From: Kiloniella laminariae DSM 19542
GTDB lineage: Bacteria; Pseudomonadota; Alphaproteobacteria; Kiloniellales; Kiloniellaceae
Direction of reading: 5' to 3'
NCBI RefSeq assembly: GCF_000374005.1
Contig: NZ_KB893168.1
Span: 100,441 to 164,440 of the forward strand
DNA length: 64,000 bases
Position 1 is the stretch's first letter, and every line of letters begins with the position of its first letter. Positions 1 to 7,957 of this stretch are shown in pieces. The notes under the pieces were generated by a model. The model had not been told where the DNA came from and did not search any database. It worked only from the letters and a program-made list of their open reading frames with translations. The position numbers and the translations under genes are program-made.

Positions 1-213
1 AATGCCCCGCATATCAGATCCATTGATCCGGATGACACCTTCGGTCGGCTCGTTAAATCCAGAAATGGCCCTCAGGATCGTGGTTTTTCCGCAGCCGGAT
101 GGGCCAAGAAAACTGAAAAACTCTCCCTTTCTGATTGAAAGGTTTGCATCATCTACAGCTGTGAAATTCCCAAAACGAATTGATACATGTTCTAAATCGA
201 CACCTGAGCTCAT
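1..213 (-). CDS. ABC transporter ATP-binding protein, polyamine (PotA) type, N-terminal part
   Basis: Only the first 71 codons lie in the window; the gene runs off the left edge. The start is the ATG at 213. The translation opens with MSSGVDLEHVSIRFGNFTAV and carries a Walker A motif (GPSGCGKTT) about 45 residues in, as expected for the ATPase of an importer. It lies 112 nt downstream of a PotD/PotF-like binding-protein gene on the same strand, so it should energise that spermidine/putrescine-type transporter. Signature and Walker B motifs are outside the window. The family assignment rests on the Walker A context and the neighbour. Confidence 0.85.
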   Translation of the reverse strand, partial: MSSGVDLEHVSIRFGNFTAVDDANLSIRKGEFFSFLGPSGCGKTTILRAISGFNEPTEGVIRINGSDMRGI

Positions 214-276
214 GACGCCCCCAAGACTATTCTCACGGGCTCAACAACTGGCCCGGTTTGTTATTTCAAGAAGAGT

Positions 277-303
277 GAGGAGCACAGAAAACCCGTGCCC
301 CTC
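277..303 (-). terminator. Stem-loop between binding-protein and ATPase genes
   Basis: Arms GAGGaGCAC and GTGCcCCTC pair with one internal mismatch around a 9-nt loop. There is no clear U tract. It sits between the substrate-binding gene and the ATPase gene, where a partial attenuator or mRNA-stabilising hairpin often raises binding-protein yield. The role is inference. Confidence 0.35.
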
Positions 304-325
304 TCAATTGAGTTAAGCTCAGAAA

Positions 326-1465
326 CTAGGACGCAACAAACTTGTCCTGGAACTCTGTACGCAGCTGCGCATACCAGGTTGGTTCAGCGGGCCAGGCAAA
401 GAGATTATCCAGGGCATCTCCAGGATAGGCCTCGGCAAAGTTCTTCTTCGACGCCTCGGTAAGATGAGCATCCGCACCGTTCACAGCCGAATTGTATCCT
501 GTCAGATTGGCGGTTAATCCCCCGAATTCGGGCCGGAAAGAAAACTCGAGGAAGGCATATACCTGATCAATGTTCTTGGCGCCAACCGGCATTGCAATAC
601 CATCCACCCAGGCAAGTGCTCCTTCTTTTGGCGCCTGATACTGAACCGGATTACCTTCTGACTTGAGCGCCAAAATTGGTCCATCCCAAGTTTGCCCACG
701 GATAACATCTTCTTGCATCAGGCCATTTTTCTGACCATCAGCATCATTCCAGAATTTTTTGACGTTCTTTTTACGCTCAATACAGAACTGGGTAATCTTG
801 GACCATACATCCTTCATGTCGTCTTCGCTTTTGTAGGCGCGAACAACATCGCCAGGAGCCAGCTCCCCAATAGTCTCCATATAAAGACCTGCGCCGAGCA
901 TCATGGAATGTGGACGCCCCATCATTTCGTTATCACGTCCCTCGACCCAGAGATCGCCATAACTGGGAACTCCCCCCTCCGGGGTCCACTTGTCAGTGCG
1001 CCAGGCAATGGCTTCGGTTCCCCAAAGCTGCGGAACCCAGTGGGATCCCTTCCCACCAAAATTCCAGTCGGTTTCTCCGACCTTGGCCATGGAGGCATTC
1101 ACCCGGTCAATTGGCACTTTGTTCATATCAAATGCCTGCAACAGGTTCAGAGGTTCCCATTGCTGGGCACGCATGTTGGTTGGAGAAACCAGATCAAAGC
1201 CCCGACCACGGGTCGCCCGCAGCTTGTTGATGATTTCTTCATTTGATCCAATGCCAGTATGGTTTATCGCAATACCGGTTTCCTTGGTGAAGGCTTCCTT
1301 GAATTCCTCGGGCAAATAATCTGACCACATCATCACGTTGATTTCGCCTGAAGAAGACAGAGCATTTTTTATAAAAGCCGGAGCAGCCAGCACAGATACT
1401 CCGGCAACAGCAGCATTTTTAAGGACTTTACGACGGCTTACAGATTTATTGTTTAAGATTGTCAT
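326..1465 (-). CDS. Periplasmic substrate-binding protein of a spermidine/putrescine-type ABC transporter
   Basis: The 379-residue product begins with a twin-arginine-like signal (SRRKVLKNAA at residues 10-19, then a hydrophobic stretch ending near residue 30). The mature part looks like a PotD/PotF-class two-lobed binding protein, with a typical opening (INVMMWSDYLPEEFKEAF) and a C-terminal segment on film-like packing of polyamine binders. It would capture a polyamine or another small cationic or amino compound in the periplasm and deliver it to the inner-membrane permeases. The ATPase gene follows on the same strand; permease genes are not in the window. The exact ligand cannot be read from the sequence. 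Export by Tat rather than Sec is inferred from the RR pair. Confidence 0.85.
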   Translation of the reverse strand: MTILNNKSVSRRKVLKNAAVAGVSVLAAPAFIKNALSSSGEINVMMWSDYLPEEFKEAFTKETGIAINHTGIGSNEEIINKLRATRGRGFDLVSPTNMRAQQWEPLNLLQAFDMNKVPIDRVNASMAKVGETDWNFGGKGSHWVPQLWGTEAIAWRTDKWTPEGGVPSYGDLWVEGRDNEMMGRPHSMMLGAGLYMETIGELAPGDVVRAYKSEDDMKDVWSKITQFCIERKKNVKKFWNDADGQKNGLMQEDVIRGQTWDGPILALKSEGNPVQYQAPKEGALAWVDGIAMPVGAKNIDQVYAFLEFSFRPEFGGLTANLTGYNSAVNGADAHLTEASKKNFAEAYPGDALDNLFAWPAEPTWYAQLRTEFQDKFVAS

Positions 1466-2405
1466 GTATCACTTCTCCCAAATTCCCTGCCATTAGAAGC
1501 AAGGCGTTTCCCTGTTCACAGCCTCTGTAGAACGTACTTGGCGCCAAGAAAGCTGTTTCGTTTATCGTTGGGTAAATGTTCGCTTGAATCAGGACCTGTT
1601 TGCCGAGACACCTCCCTGTCGAGTGTTGTAAAAAGCACCTCTTAAGCTTTTGATAAATATAGTAAAGGCACCTTCTTTTTGTAAAAAAATACGCGTAGAA
1701 AACACTATAAGTTCTGATAAAAAGGAAAATTGTAAAAACTGGGAGGTACACCGAAGCAGCAACAAAAATGAATTCTCTGACACAAAGAGATTTCTGGTAC
1801 TTACAACAGACATACCCACTGTCAGCTCCTTACCTGAACCGACCAAAAGGCAACTGTGAAAGACATGCGTTCTTGTAAACGGCTTACGTCATTTGTCAGA
1901 TCGCACAACACTTTAAAACGACTAGAAAAATCGTTTGCTGCCTTGGTCAACTTGTCATCGGCGAGTATTTACACCCCTACAGCCCGATAACCCTTACGTC
2001 ACAGCTCAAATACACAAACAAACAAAATACTGGTGATCTCAGGGAATAATACACCACATAGACAAATTCTGAAAAAAAATTACAAATACCCTTCGTACTC
2101 TGAAAAGAATATTATAATTTTCACTCATCAATATCCTGAAAATATTTGCATTTTCATATTTTCCTACCCCATCATAAATAAAGGCATTTTTCATTTATGA
2201 AAACACGAAACCCCATTTCAAGATACGATCACGAACAGCTCTTGGCGCGAAAGATCTGAATATTACCTGTTCTTTGTTTTATTGGCTTTAACTGCCTTGT
2301 TATTAATACGGTAATCGAAATGAAAATTCGATCTAGTACCAACTACAAAAACAAGATGGGTCCAGATAAAAACGGAAAGACACCAGCTTTTTCCCGGACA
2401 GGACA
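1466..2405. other. 940-bp AT-rich intergenic region
   Basis: No convincing gene was found on either strand; the short open frames have neither ribosome-binding sites nor recognisable products. The part next to 1465 should hold the promoter of the polyamine-type operon, and the part next to 2406 the 3' end of the chemoreceptor transcript. An AT-rich inverted repeat (TCATAAAT, 13-nt loop, ATTTATGA) lies at 2172-2200. TTACGTCA occurs twice, near 1886 and 1995. The length is unusual for this otherwise compact window, so a regulatory RNA or a lost gene is possible. Confidence 0.5.
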
Positions 2406-4619
2406 TCAACTGCGAATTTCCTGCATAAAGCCATCTACCTCTTTGGACAGTGTCTCCAGTTCAACCGCCAGTTTCCGCGAGGCACTCAATACCGTCTCGG
2501 AAGCGCCACCAGTCTCTTCTGATGCCCGCATGACTTCCTGGATATTTTGAGACACTCGGGTTGTTCCATCGGCCGCCAACCGTACATTCCTCGACATCTC
2601 TCCTGTCGCAGATGACTGTTCCGTCACGGCAGCGGCAATTGAGCTGGTGATCTCATCGACATTCCCTACAGCCAGGGTAACTTTTTTGATCGCATCCGCA
2701 GCCTGTTGCACAGTAGAACGTATTGTCGAGATCTGGGTAGAGATGTCATCGGTAGCAGAACCGGTTTGGGTTGCCAGATTTTTCACTTCTGACGCCACAA
2801 CTGCAAATCCCTTGCCTGCATCCCCTGCCCTGGCGGCTTCGATTGTGGCATTCAATGCCAAAAGGTTGGTTTGATCCGCAATTTCACTGATCAGATCAAC
2901 AACCGCTCCGATTTTTTCTGCGGCTTCAGACAGACTGTCCACAGCCTGGTTGGTCTCTCTCGCATCCGAACTGACTTCGCGTGAAGCCGTTGCAGCCAAA
3001 GCAGTCTGACGGCTGATTTCCTCAATCGAGGAGGAAAGCTCTTCTGAGGCAGCAGCAACGGAATCAACATTAACGGATACATCTGACGAAGCCTGTGATG
3101 CCTGAGACGATTTTTGCTGTGCCCGCCCGGCGATATCATTCATCCCTTGAGCCGTTGTACTTAAATCAGAAACAGAGGATTGAACCGTCGAGACGATGGC
3201 TTTGACCCGGCTATTGAATTGGTCAGCAAGAGCATTCATATCAGCTTTGCGCTTCGCTTCAGCCACTTCTTTCGCCTCTTCGCGTTCACGCCGCAATCGC
3301 TCGACATTCAGAGCATTTTTCTTAAAAACCTCCAGTGCCCGGGCCATGGCCCCGATTTCATCATTCTGTCCCGCAGCAACTTCAACGGTTAGATCGCCAT
3401 TGGCAATGTCACCCATGGCAGAAGACAGCACCACCAGGCGTTCGATTATCATTCGGCCAACATAAAAGAAGACGATGAACAGCGCGAGAATGACAGACAG
3501 AACCGAGATGGCTGATAGCCAGAATTTACCTTCGGCAATAGCCTCTTCAGAAACAGAAACCGAGGCCACTGCCCCTTCCGCTGCTCCGGAGACCACCTCG
3601 CTGATCAAGGCAGTAAGCTCCAAAGAAAGTTCGGTATTTCTTGCAGATAACACTTGGATTTTTTGTTGTTCCAGCAGCATGGAACGACGGTAGGAAAAGA
3701 CGGTTTCTTCGGTCGTCAACAGACTGAAGAGCTTTTTACCAAGCTCGCGTATTTTAACGGCCTCGGCAGAGATATCATCGCTGATCAGGGACAGATTATT
3801 TTCGCTGCGTGCAACAGCATTTTTGACCTGCTCTTCAGCCCCATCCACCGCAACAGGATCTTTTGCCGAAATTGCCTCCGCGAGCTGCGCAAAAATAAAA
3901 TTAATATCGACCCGCAAACCAGATGAAACCTGATTTCTGGTTACAGAAATCAGAATTTCAATCAGCTGACTGGTAACATCGGAACTACCGAAGGCCTGAT
4001 CAATTGAATCCTCTGCTGTTTTCTTCGCCTGCTCCTGGTACGGAATAACAACAGTATCAAAGGCATACTTCAGCTCCAGAAGATCAGCCATTTTTGCCGT
4101 CCCCTGATTTTCCAGCTCCAGTTGGCGAGATACAGAATTATTGAGTTCAGAAAGATTTGAAGAAATATCTGCCGAGACACGGCTTAATCCCTGACTAATA
4201 GAGGCGTCAAAGTTTCCGGCTTTGAGCTCTTCGGTCAGATTTTCGAGCTCCTTTTCCCGCTCCTGAAGCGAGGTATAAACTCTGTTCTTAACATCCAGGT
4301 CCGGTGCCGAGATCAAGGCAGGCGCAGCCGTGGCGATTTTTGTTCCGATATCAGACAGCTTTAATGCCGTCGTCATCTGCGGCATGCTGCGACTTGAAAT
4401 TTGTTCCAGAGACTGGTTCACCCCCTGAAAAGAGATCCAGCCGACCAATCCTGCGAGGAGTGTTGTCGCTACGATACTCCCTACGGCAAGAAGCATCTTT
4501 ACTTTAACACTTAACCCACGCTTCAGCTCATCAGGTAATATAGATTTGTTTTCGTATAGAGTAGACGTTCCGGTTGCTTGATCCCCGTCACCATGAGAAC
4601 CCGAAGTGGTTTCAGACAT
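2406..4619 (-). CDS. Methyl-accepting chemotaxis protein
   Basis: The 737-residue protein has a cytoplasmic N-terminus of about 40 residues, TM1 at about 42-64, a helical periplasmic domain of about 300 residues, TM2 at about 367-392, a HAMP linker (about 390-445) and a long coiled-coil signalling domain. The conserved hairpin tip is visible at about 578-620 ([20 protein letters not shown]). It would sense an unidentified ligand and control CheA through CheW at the cell pole. The C-terminus lacks an NWETF-like CheR/CheB tether. The start has a good ribosome-binding site (AGGGGAGACGAAT before ATG). It stands alone; no other che genes are near. Confidence 0.95.
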   Translation of the reverse strand: MSETTSGSHGDGDQATGTSTLYENKSILPDELKRGLSVKVKMLLAVGSIVATTLLAGLVGWISFQGVNQSLEQISSRSMPQMTTALKLSDIGTKIATAAPALISAPDLDVKNRVYTSLQEREKELENLTEELKAGNFDASISQGLSRVSADISSNLSELNNSVSRQLELENQGTAKMADLLELKYAFDTVVIPYQEQAKKTAEDSIDQAFGSSDVTSQLIEILISVTRNQVSSGLRVDINFIFAQLAEAISAKDPVAVDGAEEQVKNAVARSENNLSLISDDISAEAVKIRELGKKLFSLLTTEETVFSYRRSMLLEQQKIQVLSARNTELSLELTALISEVVSGAAEGAVASVSVSEEAIAEGKFWLSAISVLSVILALFIVFFYVGRMIIERLVVLSSAMGDIANGDLTVEVAAGQNDEIGAMARALEVFKKNALNVERLRREREEAKEVAEAKRKADMNALADQFNSRVKAIVSTVQSSVSDLSTTAQGMNDIAGRAQQKSSQASQASSDVSVNVDSVAAASEELSSSIEEISRQTALAATASREVSSDARETNQAVDSLSEAAEKIGAVVDLISEIADQTNLLALNATIEAARAGDAGKGFAVVASEVKNLATQTGSATDDISTQISTIRSTVQQAADAIKKVTLAVGNVDEITSSIAAAVTEQSSATGEMSRNVRLAADGTTRVSQNIQEVMRASEETGGASETVLSASRKLAVELETLSKEVDGFMQEIRS

Positions 4620-4983
4620 ATTCGTCTCCCCTGGAAGCCCTGATCCCCAACCGGTCCCCGATTGAACAGATTTCTTCCCCTATTTGATACACAACAGACA
4701 AATTTTTGGCCCGAACCACCCTACAGGGCCCCTTAAAGGCGATGATCATAGGGGCAAATGTCTTAAAATCTTCCTACCCAAAGATTCCAGAGCAGCTTTC
4801 TCCAGCTAAAAATCGCCTAAACTTGCTATAAATCCGCTGGTAACGGTAAGACCGGAAAAAGCCCTGCGGTTAGAACCAGTGCAGAGAACATGATGAGTCC
4901 AGAGAGAAAGCGTGATATAGCCTTTTGATCAAATGACTTAGATTGCTGTAAAGAATCCGGATAATTATTGAGGGGATATACAG
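4620..4983. promoter_or_regulatory. Divergent intergenic region, chemoreceptor / MocR regulator
   Basis: These 364 bp separate two divergent genes and must hold both promoters. The minus-strand side ends in a good ribosome-binding site for the chemoreceptor, and the plus-strand side in GAGGGGATATACAG before the GTG start of the regulator. MocR proteins commonly control themselves from such sites. No certain -10/-35 pair or operator was identified. Confidence 0.5.
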
Positions 4984-6474
4984 GTGGCCAGCGATATACT
5001 TTTCCATTTGGATAAAAACAGCCGTGAATCCCTGCAAAGCCAGCTTAGAAGAGCAATCCTCAATGCCATCCTCAACAGCACCCTGCCCGCTGGTTTCAAA
5101 TTGCCCTCCAGCCGCAAGCTCGCAAAAGATCTGGGCATTTCCCGCAACACAGCCATTTTGGTTTATCAAAGCCTGACGGATGACGGATATCTGGTTGCTC
5201 ACGAAAGAAGTGGTCTTTTTGTGAACAAGGATTTTGTCGCGGGATTGGAACAGTCCCGCCTGACACCGGAAAAAGCAAGAGCTCCGCTCCGCAATCAGGA
5301 TAAAGATCCGGACTGGAACAGTCGTCTTTTTCTCCGCCCTTCAGATCTCGACTATCTAAACCTTCCCAAAAACTGGCAACACAAACCTTATCCATTTATA
5401 TATGGCCAGCCAGACCGCGGCTTGTTTCCTCTGACAGCCTGGAGGGAATGCAGCAGGTTAGCTCTCAGTACCCGTGATATGGCGGATTGGATCCACGACG
5501 ACAAGATCTATGACGATCCACAGCTGGTCGAGCAGATCAGAACCCGTCTGCTCCCGGCAAGAGGCATACATGTGTCCAGTGACCAGATTTTGGTTACCTT
5601 GGGCGGGCAAAATGCGCTCTATATGCTTGCGGGACTACTTGTGCGCAAAAATACCCGGGTTGCTGTTGAAAACCCCGGCTATCCGGATGCGAAAAACATC
5701 ATGCGGCTTTTTACCGAAAAGCTTACCGCAATTCCCGTTGATGAACAGGGCATGGTGGTAGATGAACGCCTGAATGACTGTGACTATGCTTTTGTCACAC
5801 CAAGCCACCAGTGCCCGACAACCGTAACCATGCCTCTGTCTCGACGGTGCAAACTTCTTGAAAAGGCGGAAGAACAGGATTTTCTGGTTATAGAAGACGA
5901 TTATGAAAACGAGATCAACTATTTCAAATCAGCCAGCCCTTCGCTCAAAGCTCTCGATACCAACAATCGGGTTATCTATATCAGCAGTCTTTCCAAAACC
6001 CTGTTTCCCGGGCTGCGGGTCGGCTATGTCGTCGCAGCGCCCGAACTGATTGCCCAGTTAAGTGATTTCCGCCGCCTCGTCGTCCGTTATACCCCGAGCA
6101 ATAACCAGAGAACCGTCGCCCTGTTCCTTTCCCACGGCTATTATGACAGCCTCATCTATAGCTTGAGAAAACGTTGGCATCGTCGGTGGGAAGCGGTGAG
6201 CGAGGCGCTCGACAGCTTTCTACCACAATGCAGTTATCCTCATTCATCCGGTGGCACCTCCTACTGGGTCCAGATCCCGGAGCAACTCAGTGCCGATACA
6301 TTAGCCAAAGAAGCATACAATGACGGTGTCCTGATTGAATCCGGACGGCCATTTTTTCTCGAACGCCCTGCCCCCGACACCCATATCCGGATTGGTTTTA
6401 CCTCCATAGAAACCGCCAAGATCGAACCTGGTATCAAGCAGCTGGCAAGTACGATTGACCGTCTTGCCAAATAA
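4984..6474 (+). CDS. MocR-family transcriptional regulator (GntR HTH fused to aminotransferase fold), TauR-like
   Basis: The 496-residue product has an N-terminal GntR winged helix (about 10-75; KLPSSRKLAKDLGISRNT) joined to a fold-type I aminotransferase domain (about 110-490). The PLP lysine lies in SSLSKTLFPGLRVGY, residue 338. Such proteins bind PLP and an amino-compound effector rather than catalysing transamination. The start is GTG with a GAGGGG site. It lies 462 bp upstream of pta-soeABC on the same strand. In roseobacters TauR, a MocR protein, controls taurine genes next to pta and soeABC, so this is a candidate sulfonate-pathway regulator. Other MocR proteins (PdxR, GabR) control unrelated genes, so the role is inferred from position. 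Confidence 0.88.
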   Translation: MASDILFHLDKNSRESLQSQLRRAILNAILNSTLPAGFKLPSSRKLAKDLGISRNTAILVYQSLTDDGYLVAHERSGLFVNKDFVAGLEQSRLTPEKARAPLRNQDKDPDWNSRLFLRPSDLDYLNLPKNWQHKPYPFIYGQPDRGLFPLTAWRECSRLALSTRDMADWIHDDKIYDDPQLVEQIRTRLLPARGIHVSSDQILVTLGGQNALYMLAGLLVRKNTRVAVENPGYPDAKNIMRLFTEKLTAIPVDEQGMVVDERLNDCDYAFVTPSHQCPTTVTMPLSRRCKLLEKAEEQDFLVIEDDYENEINYFKSASPSLKALDTNNRVIYISSLSKTLFPGLRVGYVVAAPELIAQLSDFRRLVVRYTPSNNQRTVALFLSHGYYDSLIYSLRKRWHRRWEAVSEALDSFLPQCSYPHSSGGTSYWVQIPEQLSADTLAKEAYNDGVLIESGRPFFLERPAPDTHIRIGFTSIETAKIEPGIKQLASTIDRLAK

Positions 6475-6936
6475 CAAGATCACATCCCCCGGTATATCCC
6501 AGTGACCCCGACTGAACCTGTTCACCAGAACTGGACCCATCGAAAGGCTCCATATGGAGCTAGTCGCAACCTCACTGGCGATAAAGAATTGCAGCAGAAC
6601 AGGTAAACCTGATCAGGCGACGTTTCCTGCATCGAAACCGATTTGGGAAAAACAGCAAAACCATCAGGTTGCGCAGGAGGTGTTGTATGTTGATTTTTGA
6701 ACTCATCCGCTTAGTAGAAAAAAAGATCAGGCCCTTTGTCATTTCCAAAGGACAGCCCACCCTGCTTTCTCCGGTTCACATCCCTGTCAAACGGAAGTGA
6801 AACTGCTGAGGTGTCCCGACGACCTTCGGCATAAACTCATCGGGAGTGACTCTGAAACAGGAAGAACTCCCGGTTTTTCATTTGAAATCGACTTTTCACA
6901 GTTCAGGCGGATACGCATAAAAATGAGATTTCATCA
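6475..6936. other. 462-bp intergenic region upstream of pta-soeABC
   Basis: No gene is supported here. The region separates the regulator from the operon it may control, so it should contain the operon promoter. It holds a pair of direct repeats (listed separately) but no clear terminator behind the regulator. A small overlapping frame on the minus strand has no homology that I recognise. Confidence 0.45.
6512..6537 (+). promoter_or_regulatory. Candidate MocR/TauR operator: direct repeats CTGAACC / CTGGACC
   Basis: CTGAACC starts at 6512 and CTGGACC at 6531, 19 nt apart (about two helical turns). Rhodobacter TauR is described as binding repeated CTGGAC(Y)TAA boxes. These copies match the first seven positions with at most one mismatch but diverge afterwards. 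Position upstream of pta favours a role; the match is short enough to be chance. Confidence 0.3.
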
Positions 6937-7854
6937 ATGTTAAGCCAACATCCCATAGAATGCCCAACCCGTTTGATGAGCACGGCTGCGGCTCACGGCC
7001 CTGTAAGAACGGCTATTGTAAATGCGGTGAGCCCCATCGCAATGGAAAGTGCCTTTCTCGCAGCACAAGCCCGGCTTATTGAGCCCATATTGATTGGGAA
7101 TAAAGAAACGGTAAGAACTCTGGCAGCAGGATTTGACTGGGATATCAACCATCTGGAAATTCACCATGCTCCAGATGAACAAACCGCTGCCGTTTCTGCT
7201 GTCGAGCTTGCTCGTAACGGGATGGTTGATGCCTTGATGAAAGGCCAGATTCATACTGATGTATTTATGAAAGCAATCATTGATCGCTCAAAAGGATTAC
7301 GGCGTGAAGGTCGTCTCTCACACGCCTTTTACATGTCGGTGCCAGATTCAGACCGGATTGTAGTAATCACTGACGCAGCGATTAATATTGCACCTGATCT
7401 GGAAACCAAAAAGTCAATTATTCTCAATGCGGTAAAGATGCTTCATTCCCTGGGAAACAAACATCCCAAGGTCGCCGTGCTTTCGGCGAGTGAAGAGGAA
7501 AATCCACGTATTCCCTCAAGCATGGAAGCTGCTGAACTCACACGCTGGGCAAAAGCCTCAATCACACATGCCGATGTTTTTGGCCCCATGGCTCTGGATA
7601 ATGCGATCTCTCCCGAAGCAGCCCGGATAAAAGGCATAGATAATGCCGTGGCCGGACAGGCCGATATCCTTGTGGTCCCCAACATTGAAACAGGCAATGC
7701 TCTGTTTAAACAGCTGGTTTACTGCGACAGCGCCTGTGCTGCAGGTATCGTCCTAGGCGCTTCCGTACCCATCGTCCTCACCAGTCGTGCCGACCCTCCT
7801 GCTGCACGTTTGGCCAGCATGGCTATTGCAACCATAGTTGCACAAAATGTATAA
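6937..7854 (+). CDS. Phosphate acetyl/butyryltransferase family protein
   Basis: The 305-residue product is a single-domain PTA_PTB-type acyltransferase. A family block is visible at DAAINIAPDLETKKSIILNA, and the C-terminal half carries a conserved DILVVPNIETGNALFKQL. It would interconvert an acyl phosphate plus CoA with acyl-CoA plus phosphate in the cytoplasm. It begins a same-strand series with soeABC. In sulfonate degradation, Xsc releases acetyl phosphate plus sulfite, which Pta and SoeABC then process, so acetyl phosphate is a likely substrate here. The sequence also resembles phosphate butyryltransferases, so acyl specificity is open. No partner acetate/butyrate kinase gene is adjacent. 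The ribosome-binding site before this ATG is weak. Confidence 0.82.
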   Translation: MLSQHPIECPTRLMSTAAAHGPVRTAIVNAVSPIAMESAFLAAQARLIEPILIGNKETVRTLAAGFDWDINHLEIHHAPDEQTAAVSAVELARNGMVDALMKGQIHTDVFMKAIIDRSKGLRREGRLSHAFYMSVPDSDRIVVITDAAINIAPDLETKKSIILNAVKMLHSLGNKHPKVAVLSASEEENPRIPSSMEAAELTRWAKASITHADVFGPMALDNAISPEAARIKGIDNAVAGQADILVVPNIETGNALFKQLVYCDSACAAGIVLGASVPIVLTSRADPPAARLASMAIATIVAQNV

Positions 7855-7957
7855 ACATCTTGAACAACTGTTTAAGAAATAACGAACTTAACAATCAGTC
7901 ATAACTCGACCAAAAATAAAAAAAGACAACAGGGTTGCTACAGGATGGAGATAAAAT

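Noticed and set aside
1446..1751. 101-codon minus-strand frame upstream of the polyamine-type binding protein gene
   Set aside because: Low-complexity, aromatic-rich product, no ribosome-binding site, and it overlaps the start of the real gene.
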